The notes beneath the pieces are model-generated. The model was given only the letters and a program-made list of their open reading frames with translations. It made no database searches and was not told where the DNA came from. Below are positions 6,875-15,023 of a stretch of 27,281 nucleotides of DNA, one piece after another. Position 1 is the stretch's first letter. Each line of letters opens with the position of its first letter. This DNA comes from Nevskiaceae bacterium (GTDB taxonomy: Bacteria > Pseudomonadota > Gammaproteobacteria > Steroidobacterales > Steroidobacteraceae). Where the stretch lies: NCBI GenBank assembly GCA_024234075.1, contig JACKOV010000010.1, positions 1 through 27,281 on the forward strand, given 5' to 3'. A program made the position numbers and the translations under genes.

Positions 6875-8980
6875 TCAGCTGACCTTCATGCCCGGCCGCA
6901 CGCCGGCATCGGCCGACAGCAGGAACAGCCCGCCGGTATCGTCCTTGCCGCTGGCGCAGAGCACCATGCCCTCGGAGATACCGAAGCGCATCTTGCGTGG
7001 TGCGAGATTGGCGATCATCACCACGTGACGTCCGACCAGATCCTCCGGGCGATAGGCCGAACGGATGCCGGAGAAGACGTTGCGCTGCTCGCCGCCGAGA
7101 TCGAGCGTGAGACGCAGCAGCTTGTCGGAACCCTCGACCGCCGTGGCCGCCACGACTTGCGCGACCCGCAGGTCGAGCCTGGCGAAATCGTCGATGCCGA
7201 TCGACGCCGCGGCAGCAGCGGGCGTCGCGGCGGGGGCACCTGCCCCGGCCTTGGCTGCGCCTCCGGCCGACGCTGCGGCAGCGGTGACGTTGCCGCCGGC
7301 TGCACGGCGGGCGGTGGTTGCTGCCGCCGCCTTCGCGGCAGGCGCTGCGTCTGCAGGGGCGGCGATCAGGGTCGCGACGATCTTTGGGTCGAGGCGGGTC
7401 GCCAGCGGCTCGTAGCGCGCCAGGGCGCTGCCGAGCAGCGGGTTCTGCACGTCCTCCCAGCGCTCCAGCGGCGTGCCGAGGAAGCGTCCTGCAGCATCGG
7501 CCATCGCGGGCAGTACCGGCGCGAGGTAGGTCATCAGCACGCGGAACAGGTTGATGCCCTGGGTCGCGATCGCGCGTACTTCGTCGGCTTTGGCAGGGTC
7601 CTTGGCGAGCGCCCAGGGCTTGTGCTGGTCGACGTACTGGTTGGCCTTGTCGGCCAGCTGCATGATGTCGCGGATCGCGGTCGAGTAGTCCCGGCCCTCG
7701 AAGGCTGCGCCGATGCGCTCGGCTGCAGCGGAGAACTCGGCATACAACGCCGGGTCGGGCAGGTCGGTGGCGAGCTGCCCGCCGCCGCGCTCGATGAAGC
7801 CGGCGCAGCGGCTGGCGATGTTGACCAGCTTGCCGACGATGTCCGAGTTGATGCGCGCGGTGAAGTCCTCGAGCGCCAGGTCGATGTCGTCGATTCCCGG
7901 GCCGAGCTTGGCGGCGAAGTAGTAGCGCAGCGGCTCCGGCGGCAGACGCTCGAGATAGTGACGCGCGGTGATGAACGAGCCGCGCGACTTCGACATCTTC
8001 TGGCCATCGACGGTCAGGAAGCCGTGGACGAACACTGCCGTCGGGCGACGCAACCCCGCGCCGTGCAGCACCGCCGGCCAGAACAGTGTATGGAAGTAGC
8101 TGATGTCCTTGCCGATGAAGTGATACATCTCGGCGCTGCTGTCGGCGCGCAGGTAGGCGTCGATGTCCAGGCCGCGCCGCTCTGCCAGCGCCTTGAAACT
8201 GCCGAGATAGCCGATCGGCGCATCGAACCAGACGTAGAAGTATTTGCCGGGCGAGTCCGGCACCTCGAAGCCGAAATACGGGGCGTCCCGCGAGATGTCC
8301 CAGTCCTGCAGACCGGCCTCGAACCACTCGGCGAGCTTGGCCTGCACGGCCGGCTGCAGTGAGCCGCTGGCGAGCCACTCGCGCAGCATCGGCTCGAAAC
8401 GGCCGAGAGCGAAGAAGATGTGCTCGGAGTCGCGCCACACCGGGCGTGTGCCGCTGACCGTCGAGACCGGATCGATGAGGTCGGCGGGCACGTAGGTGGC
8501 ACCACAGGCCTCGCAGCTGTCGCCGTACTGGTCGGGCGCCTTGCAGCGCGGACAGGTGCCGCGGACGAAGCGATCCGGCAGGAACATCGCGGCCTGCTCG
8601 TCGTAGGCCTGCCGCACCGAGCGGCGGGTCATGTAGCCGGCGTCCCGCAGGCGTGCGTACAGCAGGTCGGTGAAGTACTGCGTTTCCGGCGTGTGCGTCG
8701 AATGGAAATGGTCGTGGCCGATCAGGAAGCCCTGATAGTCGGCGAGATGCTCGGCGGCCGTCCGGGTGATCAGTGCTTCGGGCGTGATGCCTTCGGCTTT
8801 CGCCTTGATCATGATCGGCGTGCCGTGGGCGTCCTCGGCACAGACGTACAGGCAGTCGTGGCCGCGCATCTTCTGGTAGCGGACCCAGATGTCGGTCTGG
8901 ACGGCCTCGATGAGGTGGCCGAGATGCAGGGGCCCGTTGGCGTAAGGCAGGGCGCTGGTAACGAGGATTTTGCGGGGCAT
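6875..8980 (-). CDS. metG: Methionyl-tRNA synthetase
   Basis: Charges tRNA-Met and initiator tRNA with methionine. The 701 residues carry the class I signatures HLGH (19-22) and KMSKS (328-332). The zinc-binding knuckle has two CxxC pairs (Cys143, 146, 156, 159). The catalytic core with KYFYVWFDAPIGYLGS is followed by the anticodon-binding helical domain. The C-terminal tRNA-binding (Trbp111-like) domain spans about 595-701, including FARLDLRVAQVV and SGIRSAYRPEDLVGR. An Ala-rich linker of about 60 residues separates the last two domains. The length matches dimeric E. coli-type MetG (677). The ATG at 8980 gives the conserved MPRKILVTSALPYANG. The gene lies 41 bases after the PilT-like gene and 29 bases before the rnfB-like gene. 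Confidence 0.97.
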   Translation of the reverse strand: MPRKILVTSALPYANGPLHLGHLIEAVQTDIWVRYQKMRGHDCLYVCAEDAHGTPIMIKAKAEGITPEALITRTAAEHLADYQGFLIGHDHFHSTHTPETQYFTDLLYARLRDAGYMTRRSVRQAYDEQAAMFLPDRFVRGTCPRCKAPDQYGDSCEACGATYVPADLIDPVSTVSGTRPVWRDSEHIFFALGRFEPMLREWLASGSLQPAVQAKLAEWFEAGLQDWDISRDAPYFGFEVPDSPGKYFYVWFDAPIGYLGSFKALAERRGLDIDAYLRADSSAEMYHFIGKDISYFHTLFWPAVLHGAGLRRPTAVFVHGFLTVDGQKMSKSRGSFITARHYLERLPPEPLRYYFAAKLGPGIDDIDLALEDFTARINSDIVGKLVNIASRCAGFIERGGGQLATDLPDPALYAEFSAAAERIGAAFEGRDYSTAIRDIMQLADKANQYVDQHKPWALAKDPAKADEVRAIATQGINLFRVLMTYLAPVLPAMADAAGRFLGTPLERWEDVQNPLLGSALARYEPLATRLDPKIVATLIAAPADAAPAAKAAAATTARRAAGGNVTAAAASAGGAAKAGAGAPAATPAAAAASIGIDDFARLDLRVAQVVAATAVEGSDKLLRLTLDLGGEQRNVFSGIRSAYRPEDLVGRHVVMIANLAPRKMRFGISEGMVLCASGKDDTGGLFLLSADAGVRPGMKVS

Positions 8981-9017
8981 CCGCCAAGTTTACCCGGTCC
9001 CGAATCACCGGTGGCGG
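8981..9017 (-). promoter_or_regulatory. Nested inverted repeat directly before the metG start
   Basis: In the 41-base gap before metG, CCGCCA (8981-8986) pairs with TGGCGG (9012-9017), and an inner CCGGT (8994-8998) pairs with ACCGG (9007-9011). Together they form an eleven-pair stem with one seven-base bulge and an eight-base loop. The outer stem ends at the base next to the metG ATG, so folding would occlude the ribosome-binding region. The pairing is seen in the sequence; a regulatory role is inference. Confidence 0.35.
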
Positions 9018-9021
9018 ACGT

Positions 9022-10080
9022 TCAGTTGTTGCGGACCGCCTCGAATTTCGCCTTGTTGATGGCTTTCTTGAAGGCTTCCTGACCGGTGATCTGCCCGGCA
9101 TCGAGCAGCGCCTGGATGGCGCTGTCCATGGTGCGCATGCCGAAGGCGCCGCCGGACTGCATCGTGGTCTCGAGCTGGTCGAGCTTGCCCTGGCGGATCA
9201 GGTTGGCGACCGCCGAGGTGTTGATCAGGATCTCGAGCGCGGCGACGCGGCCGTTGCCGTCGGCGCGCTGCAGCAGCTGCTGCGAGATCACGCCGCGCAG
9301 CGAGGTCGAGAGCATGGTGCGCACGTGCGGCTGTTTGTCGGCCGGGAACACGTTGACGATGCGGTCGACGGTCTGGGCGGCGCCGTTGGTGTGCAGGGTG
9401 CCCATGACCAGGATGCCCATCTCGGCTGCCGTGACCGCGATGCTCATGGTCTCGTAGTCGCGCAGCTCGCCGACCAGGATCACGTCCGGATCCTCGCGCA
9501 ACGCCGAATGCAGCGCGTCGGCGAAGCTCGGGCTGTGCACCCCGACCTCGCGCTGGCTGATCAGGCAACTCTTGCGCGGATGGATGAATTCGATCGGATC
9601 CTCGATCGTCAGGATATGTCCCTTGGTCCGGCGGTTGATGTCGTCGATGATCGCGGCCAGCGTCGTCGACTTGCCCGAGCCGGTCTTGCCGGTCACCAGG
9701 ATCAGGCCGTTCGCCGCGCGCGACAGCTGGCGCACGGCTTGCGGCAGCTGCAGGTCGTCCATCGACAGGGCCTTCGACGGGATCGAGCGCATGATCGCGC
9801 CCATGCCGTTGAGGTGTCGCAGGATGTTGACGCGGAAGCGGCCGCGTTCGCCCATGGTGTAGGCGAAATCGGCGCCGTCATGCTGCTCGAAGCGCTGTAC
9901 CGCGGTCTTCGGCATGATCTCGTAGAGGGTCTCGCGAACCAGATCCGCCGACAGCGGGTCCGGGTGCAGCGGCGTCAGGTCGCCATAGACCCGGATCCGC
10001 GGCGGGTCGCCGGCGAGCAGGTGCAGGTCCGAGGCGCGACGCTCGAGCACCAGGTTGAGATATTCGTCGATCCGGGGCAT
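9022..10080 (-). CDS. PilT-like type IV pilus retraction ATPase (paralogue A)
   Basis: Cytoplasmic hexameric ATPase of the PilT branch, 352 residues. An N-terminal PAS-like domain contains RRASDLHLLAGDPPRIR, the family signature. The RecA core has Walker A GKTGSGKST (131-139), the Asp box TIEDPIEFIH, a Walker B region REDPDVILVGELRD, and a His box GTLHTNGAAQTVDR. The PilT C-terminal motif AIRNLIRE appears as AVANLIRQ (290-297), so it is largely kept. PilU would have RQAPDVIMIGE; this protein does not, so PilT is the nearer family. The start lies 16 bases after the second ATPase, and metG follows after 41 bases. The usual pilT-pilU pair of gammaproteobacteria sits near yggS-proC, so this is probably an additional paralogue. 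Whether it drives pilus retraction is not proven. Confidence 0.88.
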   Translation of the reverse strand: MPRIDEYLNLVLERRASDLHLLAGDPPRIRVYGDLTPLHPDPLSADLVRETLYEIMPKTAVQRFEQHDGADFAYTMGERGRFRVNILRHLNGMGAIMRSIPSKALSMDDLQLPQAVRQLSRAANGLILVTGKTGSGKSTTLAAIIDDINRRTKGHILTIEDPIEFIHPRKSCLISQREVGVHSPSFADALHSALREDPDVILVGELRDYETMSIAVTAAEMGILVMGTLHTNGAAQTVDRIVNVFPADKQPHVRTMLSTSLRGVISQQLLQRADGNGRVAALEILINTSAVANLIRQGKLDQLETTMQSGGAFGMRTMDSAIQALLDAGQITGQEAFKKAINKAKFEAVRNN

Positions 10081-10096
10081 GGGTGCTCCGCGCAGC

Positions 10097-11257
10097 TCAG
10101 CTCGCCGCGGTCTCGAGTTTGGGCAGCAGGCTCGTGTCGGCGATGTATTTCTGGAAAAGGCGCTTGTCGCTGGCGTAGGACACGGCGTCCTCCGGCTCGA
10201 GCTCGCGGTTGGCGAGGCCCTGCAGCAGTGCCTGGTCGAGCAACTGCGAGCCGAGATCCTTGCCGGTCTGCAGCTGGCTCGGGATCTGGAAGGTCTGGTC
10301 GGTCTGGATCAGCTTGGCGATCGCACGGGTCATCACCATGACCTCGAGCACGGCCCGGCGGCCGCGACCCTCCGCGCTCTTGACCAGCACCTGGGTCACG
10401 ACTGCCAGCAGGCTCGAGGCCAGGAAGCTCTTGGTCTGCTCGCGCTGCTCGACCGGCAGGGCATCGATCACGCGGTCGATCGTCTTGGTGGCGCTGGTGG
10501 TGTGCAGCGTGCCGAGCACCAGGTGGCCGGTTTCGGCGGCGGTCATGGCCATCGAGATCGTCTCGGCGTCGCGCAGCTCGCCAACGAGGATCACGTCGGG
10601 ATCCTCGCGCATCGCCGCGCGCACCCCTTCGGCGAACGACGGGATGTGCGTGCCGAGCTCGCGCTGGATCACCTGGCTCTGCTTGCTCTGGTGCACGAAC
10701 TCGATCGGATCCTCGAGGCTGATGATGTTCAGCTTCCGCGTGCTGTTGAGCAGGTCGATCATTGCGGCCAGCGTGGTCGATTTGCCGGTGCCGGTCGAGC
10801 CGGTCACCAGCACCATGCCCTGATGGTAGTCGCAGAGTTTGCGGACGATCGGCGGCAAGTGCAGCGATTCCAGTGAGGGAATCGCGGTCGGGATCGCGCG
10901 GAAGGTCGCGCCGATGCCGGTTTCCTTGCGGAACAGGTTGACGCGGAAGCGGCCACCTTCGGCGCTGACATAGGAGAAGTCGAGGTCGCGGCCCGAGGCG
11001 AAATAGTCGCCCTGCTTCTGCGAGAGGATCTCGGTCAGGTAGCTTTCAAGCTCGGCCTCGCGCAGGTCGCGGAACTTGATCGGCAGCAGGTCGCCGTTCA
11101 TCCGCAGCATCGGCGGCACCCCCACGGCGAGATGCACGTCGGAGCAGCCCTGCTGCATGCCGAGTTTGAGGAAGGCGTCGATACGGGCCAAATCGGGTTG
11201 CTCCGACTGTGGTGGCGACTCAGGCAACGGCCTGCCCGCCGGGTTGTCCGGGGGCAT
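10097..11257 (-). CDS. PilT-like secretion/pilus ATPase (paralogue B)
   Basis: Second PilT-family ATPase, 386 residues. It begins with a Pro/Ser-rich, probably disordered extension (about 1-22) before the conserved QQGCSDVHLAVGVPPMLRMNG. Walker A is GSTGTGKST (153-161). The Asp box is SLEDPIEFVH, Walker B is REDPDVILVGELRD, and the His box is GTLHTTSATKTIDR. The C-terminal retraction motif is degenerate: RAIAKLIQTD replaces AIRNLIRE, losing the Asn and Arg. The protein ends with a longer tail than PilT. It resembles PilT rather than PilU in the Walker B region. The ATG at 11257 is 58 bases after the kinase stop, and paralogue A follows after 16 bases, so all three are probably co-transcribed. 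The two ATPases differ clearly from each other, so they are not a recent duplication and could form a mixed motor. Confidence 0.87.
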   Translation of the reverse strand: MPPDNPAGRPLPESPPQSEQPDLARIDAFLKLGMQQGCSDVHLAVGVPPMLRMNGDLLPIKFRDLREAELESYLTEILSQKQGDYFASGRDLDFSYVSAEGGRFRVNLFRKETGIGATFRAIPTAIPSLESLHLPPIVRKLCDYHQGMVLVTGSTGTGKSTTLAAMIDLLNSTRKLNIISLEDPIEFVHQSKQSQVIQRELGTHIPSFAEGVRAAMREDPDVILVGELRDAETISMAMTAAETGHLVLGTLHTTSATKTIDRVIDALPVEQREQTKSFLASSLLAVVTQVLVKSAEGRGRRAVLEVMVMTRAIAKLIQTDQTFQIPSQLQTGKDLGSQLLDQALLQGLANRELEPEDAVSYASDKRLFQKYIADTSLLPKLETAAS

Positions 11258-11297
11258 GGGCTGGCGGCAATCTGACTCAAGTCATGGCGCGGTGCAA

Positions 11298-11315
11298 CCT
11301 GGCTTGGCGGCCAGG
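11298..11315 (-). promoter_or_regulatory. Hairpin directly after the kinase stop codon
   Basis: A six-pair GC-rich stem, CCTGGC (11298-11303) with GCCAGG (11310-11315), closes a six-base loop immediately after the kinase stop and about 40 bases before the next start. No T-run follows on the minus strand, so full termination is unlikely. It may act as a partial terminator or RNA processing site that lowers or raises the downstream ATPase genes relative to the kinase. That role is inference. Confidence 0.3.
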
Positions 11316-13739
11316 CTACCGGAACTTCTCCAGCGCCTCGCGCAGCTCGTCCATCGTCTGGTGACGGGCCGCCTTGTCAACGGCCATGGCCTTGGAGACC
11401 AGGTCGGAGAGCGCCTGGGGCAGGGCGGGGTTGACCTCGATCGGCTTGCGCGCCTTGCCCTGGACGTGCTGGTACATCACGGCCATGTGATCGCCGCGTG
11501 CGTACGGCGGTACGCCAGTGAGCATCTCGTAGAGGATCACCCCGGTCGCGTAGATGTCGGCCCGCTGGTCGACTTTCTTGCCGAGGATCTGTTCCGGTGC
11601 CATGTACTTCGGCGAGCCGATCACGTAGCCGGTCTTGGTCAGCTGGGTGTCGCCTTCGCGCTGCGCGGCCGCGACACCGAAGTCGACGATCTTCAGCAGG
11701 CTCTCGTCGTTGATCAACACGTTGGCCGGTTTCAGGTCGCGATGCACGATGCCGACCCGGTGCGCGACCGCCATACCGACGCAGATGTCGATGCCGAAGC
11801 CGACCGCGCGCTTCAGGTCCATCGGCCTCTCGCCGACGATTTCCTGACCGAGTGTGTGCGAGGGGAAATACTCCATCGAGATGGCGTAATTGCCCTGGAT
11901 GTACAGGAAGTCGTAGATGCGGATGACGTTGTGGTGGGTGATCTTGCGCGAGTAGCGCAATTCGTGGACGAAGCGCTTCATCATCTCTTCGTCCTGCGAC
12001 ACGTTCGGGTTCAGGAACTTGAGGATCAGCCGGTCGTCGACGACCGTATCCTCCATCAGCAGCACGGTGCCGAACGCGCCCTTGCCGATGCGCTGGATGT
12101 ACTTGTAACGGCCCTCGATCAGGTCGCCGGGCTTGAGAGTCGAGATGTCCAGCCGCGGGGTGACCGAAGCCTCGGCCGTCCGTACCTGGCGCTCGACCTC
12201 CTCGTCGGGCCGCAGCACCGTACGGGCCGGTTCGGGCGGACGCGGCAGTTCGCGGCCGACGGACTGGCTGCCGTTGCGTTCGGCCGGGTCGGTCGCTTCG
12301 GCCGAGAAGCGTTTCTGCAGTTCCTCGAGCGCGCCGCTGACAGCCCGCGCGATCGTCGGATCGGTGTTGGCGCCGGCCTGCGACTCGATCTGGATGCGGA
12401 TGTGCTCGGCCCGGCGGTCGTCGGCCAGGCGGGCGAGCGCATGCACCGCCTCCACCTGGATCTCCTTGTCCGGGTGCGCCTGCATCACGGCCAGGATCGG
12501 ATCGATCGTCCGGTTGTCGCCGAGCTTGCCGAGCGCGCGCACCACGATCGGCAGCGCTTTGGCCGGGCCGGTCTGCAGCATCTCGATCAGGCGCGGTACA
12601 GCCTTGCGGCTGCCGATTTCGGCCAGCGCATCGACGGCGCGCTCGCTGACCCACCAGTCGCGATCGCGGGTCGCATCGAGCAGCTGATCGACGGCGCGCT
12701 CGTCCTTGGTCTGGTTCAGGATCTCGATTGCGGCGCGGCGGATGTCTTCGTTCGGATCCTTGATCAGCTGCAGCACGGCCTCGACGACTTTCGGACCGCC
12801 GATCTTGCCGAGCGCGTCCGCGGCCCGGCTGCGCACCCACCAGTCCGAGTCGACAATCGCTTCGAGCAGGAACTTGACGGACTTGGCGTCGCCGATCTCG
12901 TTCAGCACCTCGACCGCGGCCCGGCGGGCGCTCTCTTCGGGGTCCTTCATGACCTCGATCAGCAGCTTGATCGTCTCCGGGTCGTTGGCCTTGACCACGA
13001 CATCGATCGCCTTGTTCTGGACGTCGATTTCCACGTCGCGCAGCAGTGGCACCACCTGACTGACGTCGATCGGGCCGTCCATCCGGCCCAGCGCCGCGAG
13101 CGCCGCCGAACGGATCTGCTTGCTCGGATCCTTGAGCTGCGCCTGCAGTGCCGTACGCACTTCCGGCAGATTGAATCGACCGAGGGTATTGATCAGGTGC
13201 AGACGGGCGATCTGGTCCTTGCTTTGCAGGCGACCGATCAGCTCCGGCACGGCGGCGGGTGTCGCGATGTCGGAAATCACCCGGAATAGCGCCGCTTTCT
13301 CGTTGGGCTGCTGGTTGTGGGCCCCGGTCAGCAGCTCGCGGACGCTGAAACGGTCCCGCTGGGCGACGATTACGTCCAACACCGGCGACTTCGGCACATC
13401 GGGCTTGCCCAGTACGTCCAGCAGCAGATGCGGCGGATAGGCACGCGAGCGCTGCATCGCAAGCTTGAGGCCGGCGACGACCCGCGGGCTGCCCTCGATC
13501 ATCGCCTGGACGAAGGTCGGGAAATTCTTCTGGTTGAGTATTTCGCTGAGCGCGTCGACGAACGCCGCGGTGGCCTCCTTGCTGGCGTCCGGCAACGCCG
13601 CGAGGATCGGGTAGATCGCGCTCTCCCCGATATCGCGAAGCCGCGCAATCGCCTTGCGCGTTGCGGGGCTGGTGGGATCGGCCGTACCCCGCACCTCGGT
13701 AATGATGCGGTCAGCTCTGAGGTTCGAAAAAAATCCCAT
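11316..13739 (-). CDS. HEAT-repeat / Ser-Thr protein kinase fusion
   Basis: Predicted soluble Hanks-type kinase of 807 residues with an unusual N-terminal half. Residues about 20-480 are alpha-alpha HEAT or PBS-lyase-like repeats, with repeat cores such as DPNEDIRRAAIEILNQ. A 62-residue superperiod is marked by DWWV at 299-302 and 361-364. A charged Pro-rich linker (about 480-530) leads to the kinase domain (about 543-807). Visible there are the Gly loop IGKGAFGTV (551-559), ATP-binding Lys574, alpha-C Glu593, HRDLKPANV (catalytic Asp668), DFG (Asp686), a Thr/Ser-containing activation loop and APE (714-716), so it should be active and of the RD class. No membrane helix or extracellular sensor is present. 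The ATG at 13739 begins MGFFSNLRAD; an in-frame GTG at 13796 is less likely. It is the first gene of the minus-strand run, directly upstream of two PilT-like ATPases, which suggests but does not prove that they or their machine are substrates. Confidence 0.9.
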   Translation of the reverse strand: MGFFSNLRADRIITEVRGTADPTSPATRKAIARLRDIGESAIYPILAALPDASKEATAAFVDALSEILNQKNFPTFVQAMIEGSPRVVAGLKLAMQRSRAYPPHLLLDVLGKPDVPKSPVLDVIVAQRDRFSVRELLTGAHNQQPNEKAALFRVISDIATPAAVPELIGRLQSKDQIARLHLINTLGRFNLPEVRTALQAQLKDPSKQIRSAALAALGRMDGPIDVSQVVPLLRDVEIDVQNKAIDVVVKANDPETIKLLIEVMKDPEESARRAAVEVLNEIGDAKSVKFLLEAIVDSDWWVRSRAADALGKIGGPKVVEAVLQLIKDPNEDIRRAAIEILNQTKDERAVDQLLDATRDRDWWVSERAVDALAEIGSRKAVPRLIEMLQTGPAKALPIVVRALGKLGDNRTIDPILAVMQAHPDKEIQVEAVHALARLADDRRAEHIRIQIESQAGANTDPTIARAVSGALEELQKRFSAEATDPAERNGSQSVGRELPRPPEPARTVLRPDEEVERQVRTAEASVTPRLDISTLKPGDLIEGRYKYIQRIGKGAFGTVLLMEDTVVDDRLILKFLNPNVSQDEEMMKRFVHELRYSRKITHHNVIRIYDFLYIQGNYAISMEYFPSHTLGQEIVGERPMDLKRAVGFGIDICVGMAVAHRVGIVHRDLKPANVLINDESLLKIVDFGVAAAQREGDTQLTKTGYVIGSPKYMAPEQILGKKVDQRADIYATGVILYEMLTGVPPYARGDHMAVMYQHVQGKARKPIEVNPALPQALSDLVSKAMAVDKAARHQTMDELREALEKFR

Positions 13740-13889
13740 CCGGTCTTGCCCCAGTCCCCCGCACCGCGACCCAATTGCAGCCCATGAGTATGCCACAGTG
13801 ATCCGTTGCGGCGACCCTGTCGCAGCCGCCTACCTGGAGCGCAGGCTCGCGACTGTCGTCGCGGCGACCCAGAGCAGGCGGCGCTGGGC

Positions 13890-13895
13890 TAGAAT
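13890..13895 (+). promoter_or_regulatory. Possible -10 element for apbC-dcd
   Basis: TAGAAT lies 30 bases before the apbC ATG within the 186-base divergent gap between the kinase gene and apbC. It matches the sigma-70 -10 consensus at five of six positions, but no good -35 box is seen at 16-18 bases, so the call is weak. Confidence 0.3.
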
Positions 13896-13925
13896 CGGCA
13901 CCCCGTTGGCTGCAGCCCCCCCAAC

Positions 13926-15023
13926 ATGCCTGTCGATGCCGAGCCGGCAGCCTTGTCGGCCCTAGTTTCCAGTTACGTCGACCCCAATTTGCGACAGTCC
14001 CTGGGCGAGGCCGGTGCGCTGCTCGGCGTCGAGCGCCGCGCGACGGGGCTGCACGTCGAACTCGAGCTCGGCTATCCGGTAGTCGGCTACGAGTCGCAGC
14101 TCGCGCCGGCGCTGCAGGCCCATCTGGCCGCGGCCGGCCACGACCTGCCGGTGACGGTCGGGCTGCGCTCCCGGATTGCGGCACATGCCGTGCAGCGCGG
14201 GCTCAGCCCCCTGTCCGGTATCCGCAATGTGGTGGCGGTAGCCTCCGGCAAGGGCGGGGTCGGCAAGTCCACGGTGGCCGTCAATCTCGCGCTGGCCTGG
14301 GCCGCGCAGGGGGCCCGGGTCGGCATCCTCGATGCCGACATCTACGGGCCGAGCCAGCCGCTGATGTTGGGTCTCGCTGGACAGCGTCCCGTGTCGGTCG
14401 ACGGCAAGAAGCTGCAGCCGATGCCGGCCTACGGTCTGGTGGCGATGTCGATCGGCTTCCTGGTCGATGCGGAGCAGCCCATGGTCTGGCGTGGGCCCAT
14501 GGTGACCTCGGCGCTGAACCAGTTGCTGGGCGATACGCTCTGGGGCGAGCTCGACTACCTGGTCGTCGACATGCCGCCCGGCACGGGCGACATCCAGCTG
14601 ACGCTCTCGCAGCGCGTCCCGGTGGCCGGCGCAGTGATCGTCACCACGCCGCAGGACATCGCGCTCGCCGATGCCCGCAAGGGGCTGAAGATGTTTGAGA
14701 AGGTCAACGTGCCGGTGCTGGGCATCGTTGAAAACATGAGCCTGCATGTCTGCTCGAACTGCGGTCACGCCGAACACGTGTTCGGCCAGGGCGGTGGCGC
14801 GCGGATGGCGGCGCAGTACGGCGTGCAACTGCTCGGCGAGCTGCCGCTCGATGCGCATATCCGCGAGGAAGCCGACGGCGGGCGCCCAACGGTGGTCAGC
14901 GCGGCCGGTACGCCGCGGGCCGCAGCCTATCTCGACATGGCCCGCCGCACCGCGGGCGAGCTGGCCCGCCGTGCACGCGATCGCAGCGCGCTGTTTCCGA
15001 AGATCGTGATCGAGGAATCATGA
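13926..15023 (+). CDS. apbC: Mrp/ApbC iron-sulfur cluster carrier ATPase
   Basis: P-loop scaffold or carrier that delivers Fe-S clusters to apo-proteins. The 365 residues begin with a DUF59-like domain (about 10-85), followed by the deviant Walker A GKGGVGKST (108-116). MPPGTGD marks the switch region, and a CxxC (Cys276, Cys279, in CSNCGH) would hold a bridging cluster at the dimer interface. E. coli Mrp has 369 residues. The ATG at 13926 begins MPVDAEPAAL; no strong Shine-Dalgarno is visible. The stop overlaps the dcd start in ATGA. In E. coli mrp is next to metG in divergent orientation; here the pair is separated by the kinase and two ATPases. Confidence 0.95.
   Translation: MPVDAEPAALSALVSSYVDPNLRQSLGEAGALLGVERRATGLHVELELGYPVVGYESQLAPALQAHLAAAGHDLPVTVGLRSRIAAHAVQRGLSPLSGIRNVVAVASGKGGVGKSTVAVNLALAWAAQGARVGILDADIYGPSQPLMLGLAGQRPVSVDGKKLQPMPAYGLVAMSIGFLVDAEQPMVWRGPMVTSALNQLLGDTLWGELDYLVVDMPPGTGDIQLTLSQRVPVAGAVIVTTPQDIALADARKGLKMFEKVNVPVLGIVENMSLHVCSNCGHAEHVFGQGGGARMAAQYGVQLLGELPLDAHIREEADGGRPTVVSAAGTPRAAAYLDMARRTAGELARRARDRSALFPKIVIEES

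Noticed and set aside
13739..13796. Upstream in-frame GTG start (13796) for the kinase
   Set aside because: It would add 19 residues without similarity to a domain, and the GTG sits in the divergent promoter region. The ATG at 13739 starts the regular fold.
13775..13800. Possible sigma-54 promoter (TGGCAT...GCTGCA on the minus strand) for the kinase operon
   Set aside because: The distance between the GG and GC elements is not the required ten bases, so it does not fit the sigma-54 consensus.
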